Positions 63,998 to 64,000 of a stretch of DNA of 64,000 nucleotides are shown in pieces. Location of the stretch: assembly GCA_946811185.2 (NCBI GenBank), contig OX328099.1, positions 39,729,299 to 39,793,298 on the forward strand, written 5' to 3'. Source of the stretch: Hippopus hippopus (lineage: Eukaryota > Mollusca > Bivalvia > Cardiida > Cardiidae). The translations under genes and the position numbers were made by a program. Numbering within the stretch: position 1 is the stretch's first letter; every line of letters starts with the position of its first letter. The notes under the pieces are model-generated. The model saw only the letters and a list, made by a program, of their open reading frames with translations. It was not told where the DNA came from and ran no database searches.

Positions 63998-64000
63998 TTC

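Overview
The window looks like nuclear DNA of a marine invertebrate, most likely a bivalve mollusc. It is intron-containing, gene-poor and dense in short inverted-repeat elements and tRNA-derived SINEs. The host genes recognised are two tandem secreted GH128-type glycoside hydrolases and two Tctex1-type dynein light chains. The species cannot be named from sequence alone.

Layout. 1-13.5 kb: two paralogous two-exon-plus GH128 genes on the minus strand (5426-3535 and 11132-9526), a 145-bp tandem repeat block (7290-8440), several MITEs, then a single-exon Tctex1 gene (13280-12666). 13572-28536: one complete 14,965-bp Maverick/Polinton-type element with a 6-bp target duplication (CACGGA) and terminal inverted repeats beginning AGT. 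28.5-46 kb: repeat-rich DNA with about nine copies of one MITE family, SINEs and Tc1 relics. 46.2-46.8 kb: a second Tctex1 gene. 47-64 kb: repeats, a 938-bp element with about 290-bp inverted ends, and a few weak exon candidates.

The Polinton is the main discovery. Its core (about 19.8-25.6 kb) holds a degraded protein-primed family B DNA polymerase, an unrecognised 217-aa gene and a CCHC zinc-knuckle protein; the two outer core genes end at ordinary AATAAA signals. Its two arms hold eleven small single-exon genes built as repeated cassettes: a promoter module with an 11-base sequence identical to the ROR/REV-ERB element consensus (AAAGTAGGTCA), CCAAT motifs and usually a TATA box; a 46-205-codon ORF; then, 20-40 nt after the stop codon, a stem-loop AGCCCTTTTCAGGGCT followed by ACCA/ACCCA and a CAAGAAAGAG-like purine block. 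This is the arrangement of metazoan replication-dependent histone mRNA 3' ends (SLBP stem-loop plus U7-binding histone downstream element). Ten of the eleven copies have perfect stems. I infer that the arm genes make non-polyadenylated, probably S-phase-coupled transcripts, while the replication genes use poly(A).

No integrase, packaging ATPase, protease or capsid gene is recognisable between the two target duplications, so this copy is either non-autonomous or belongs to an unusual lineage. The polymerase has at least three in-frame stops and three frameshifts, so this copy is not active as it stands, although several arm ORFs and nearly all processing signals are intact.
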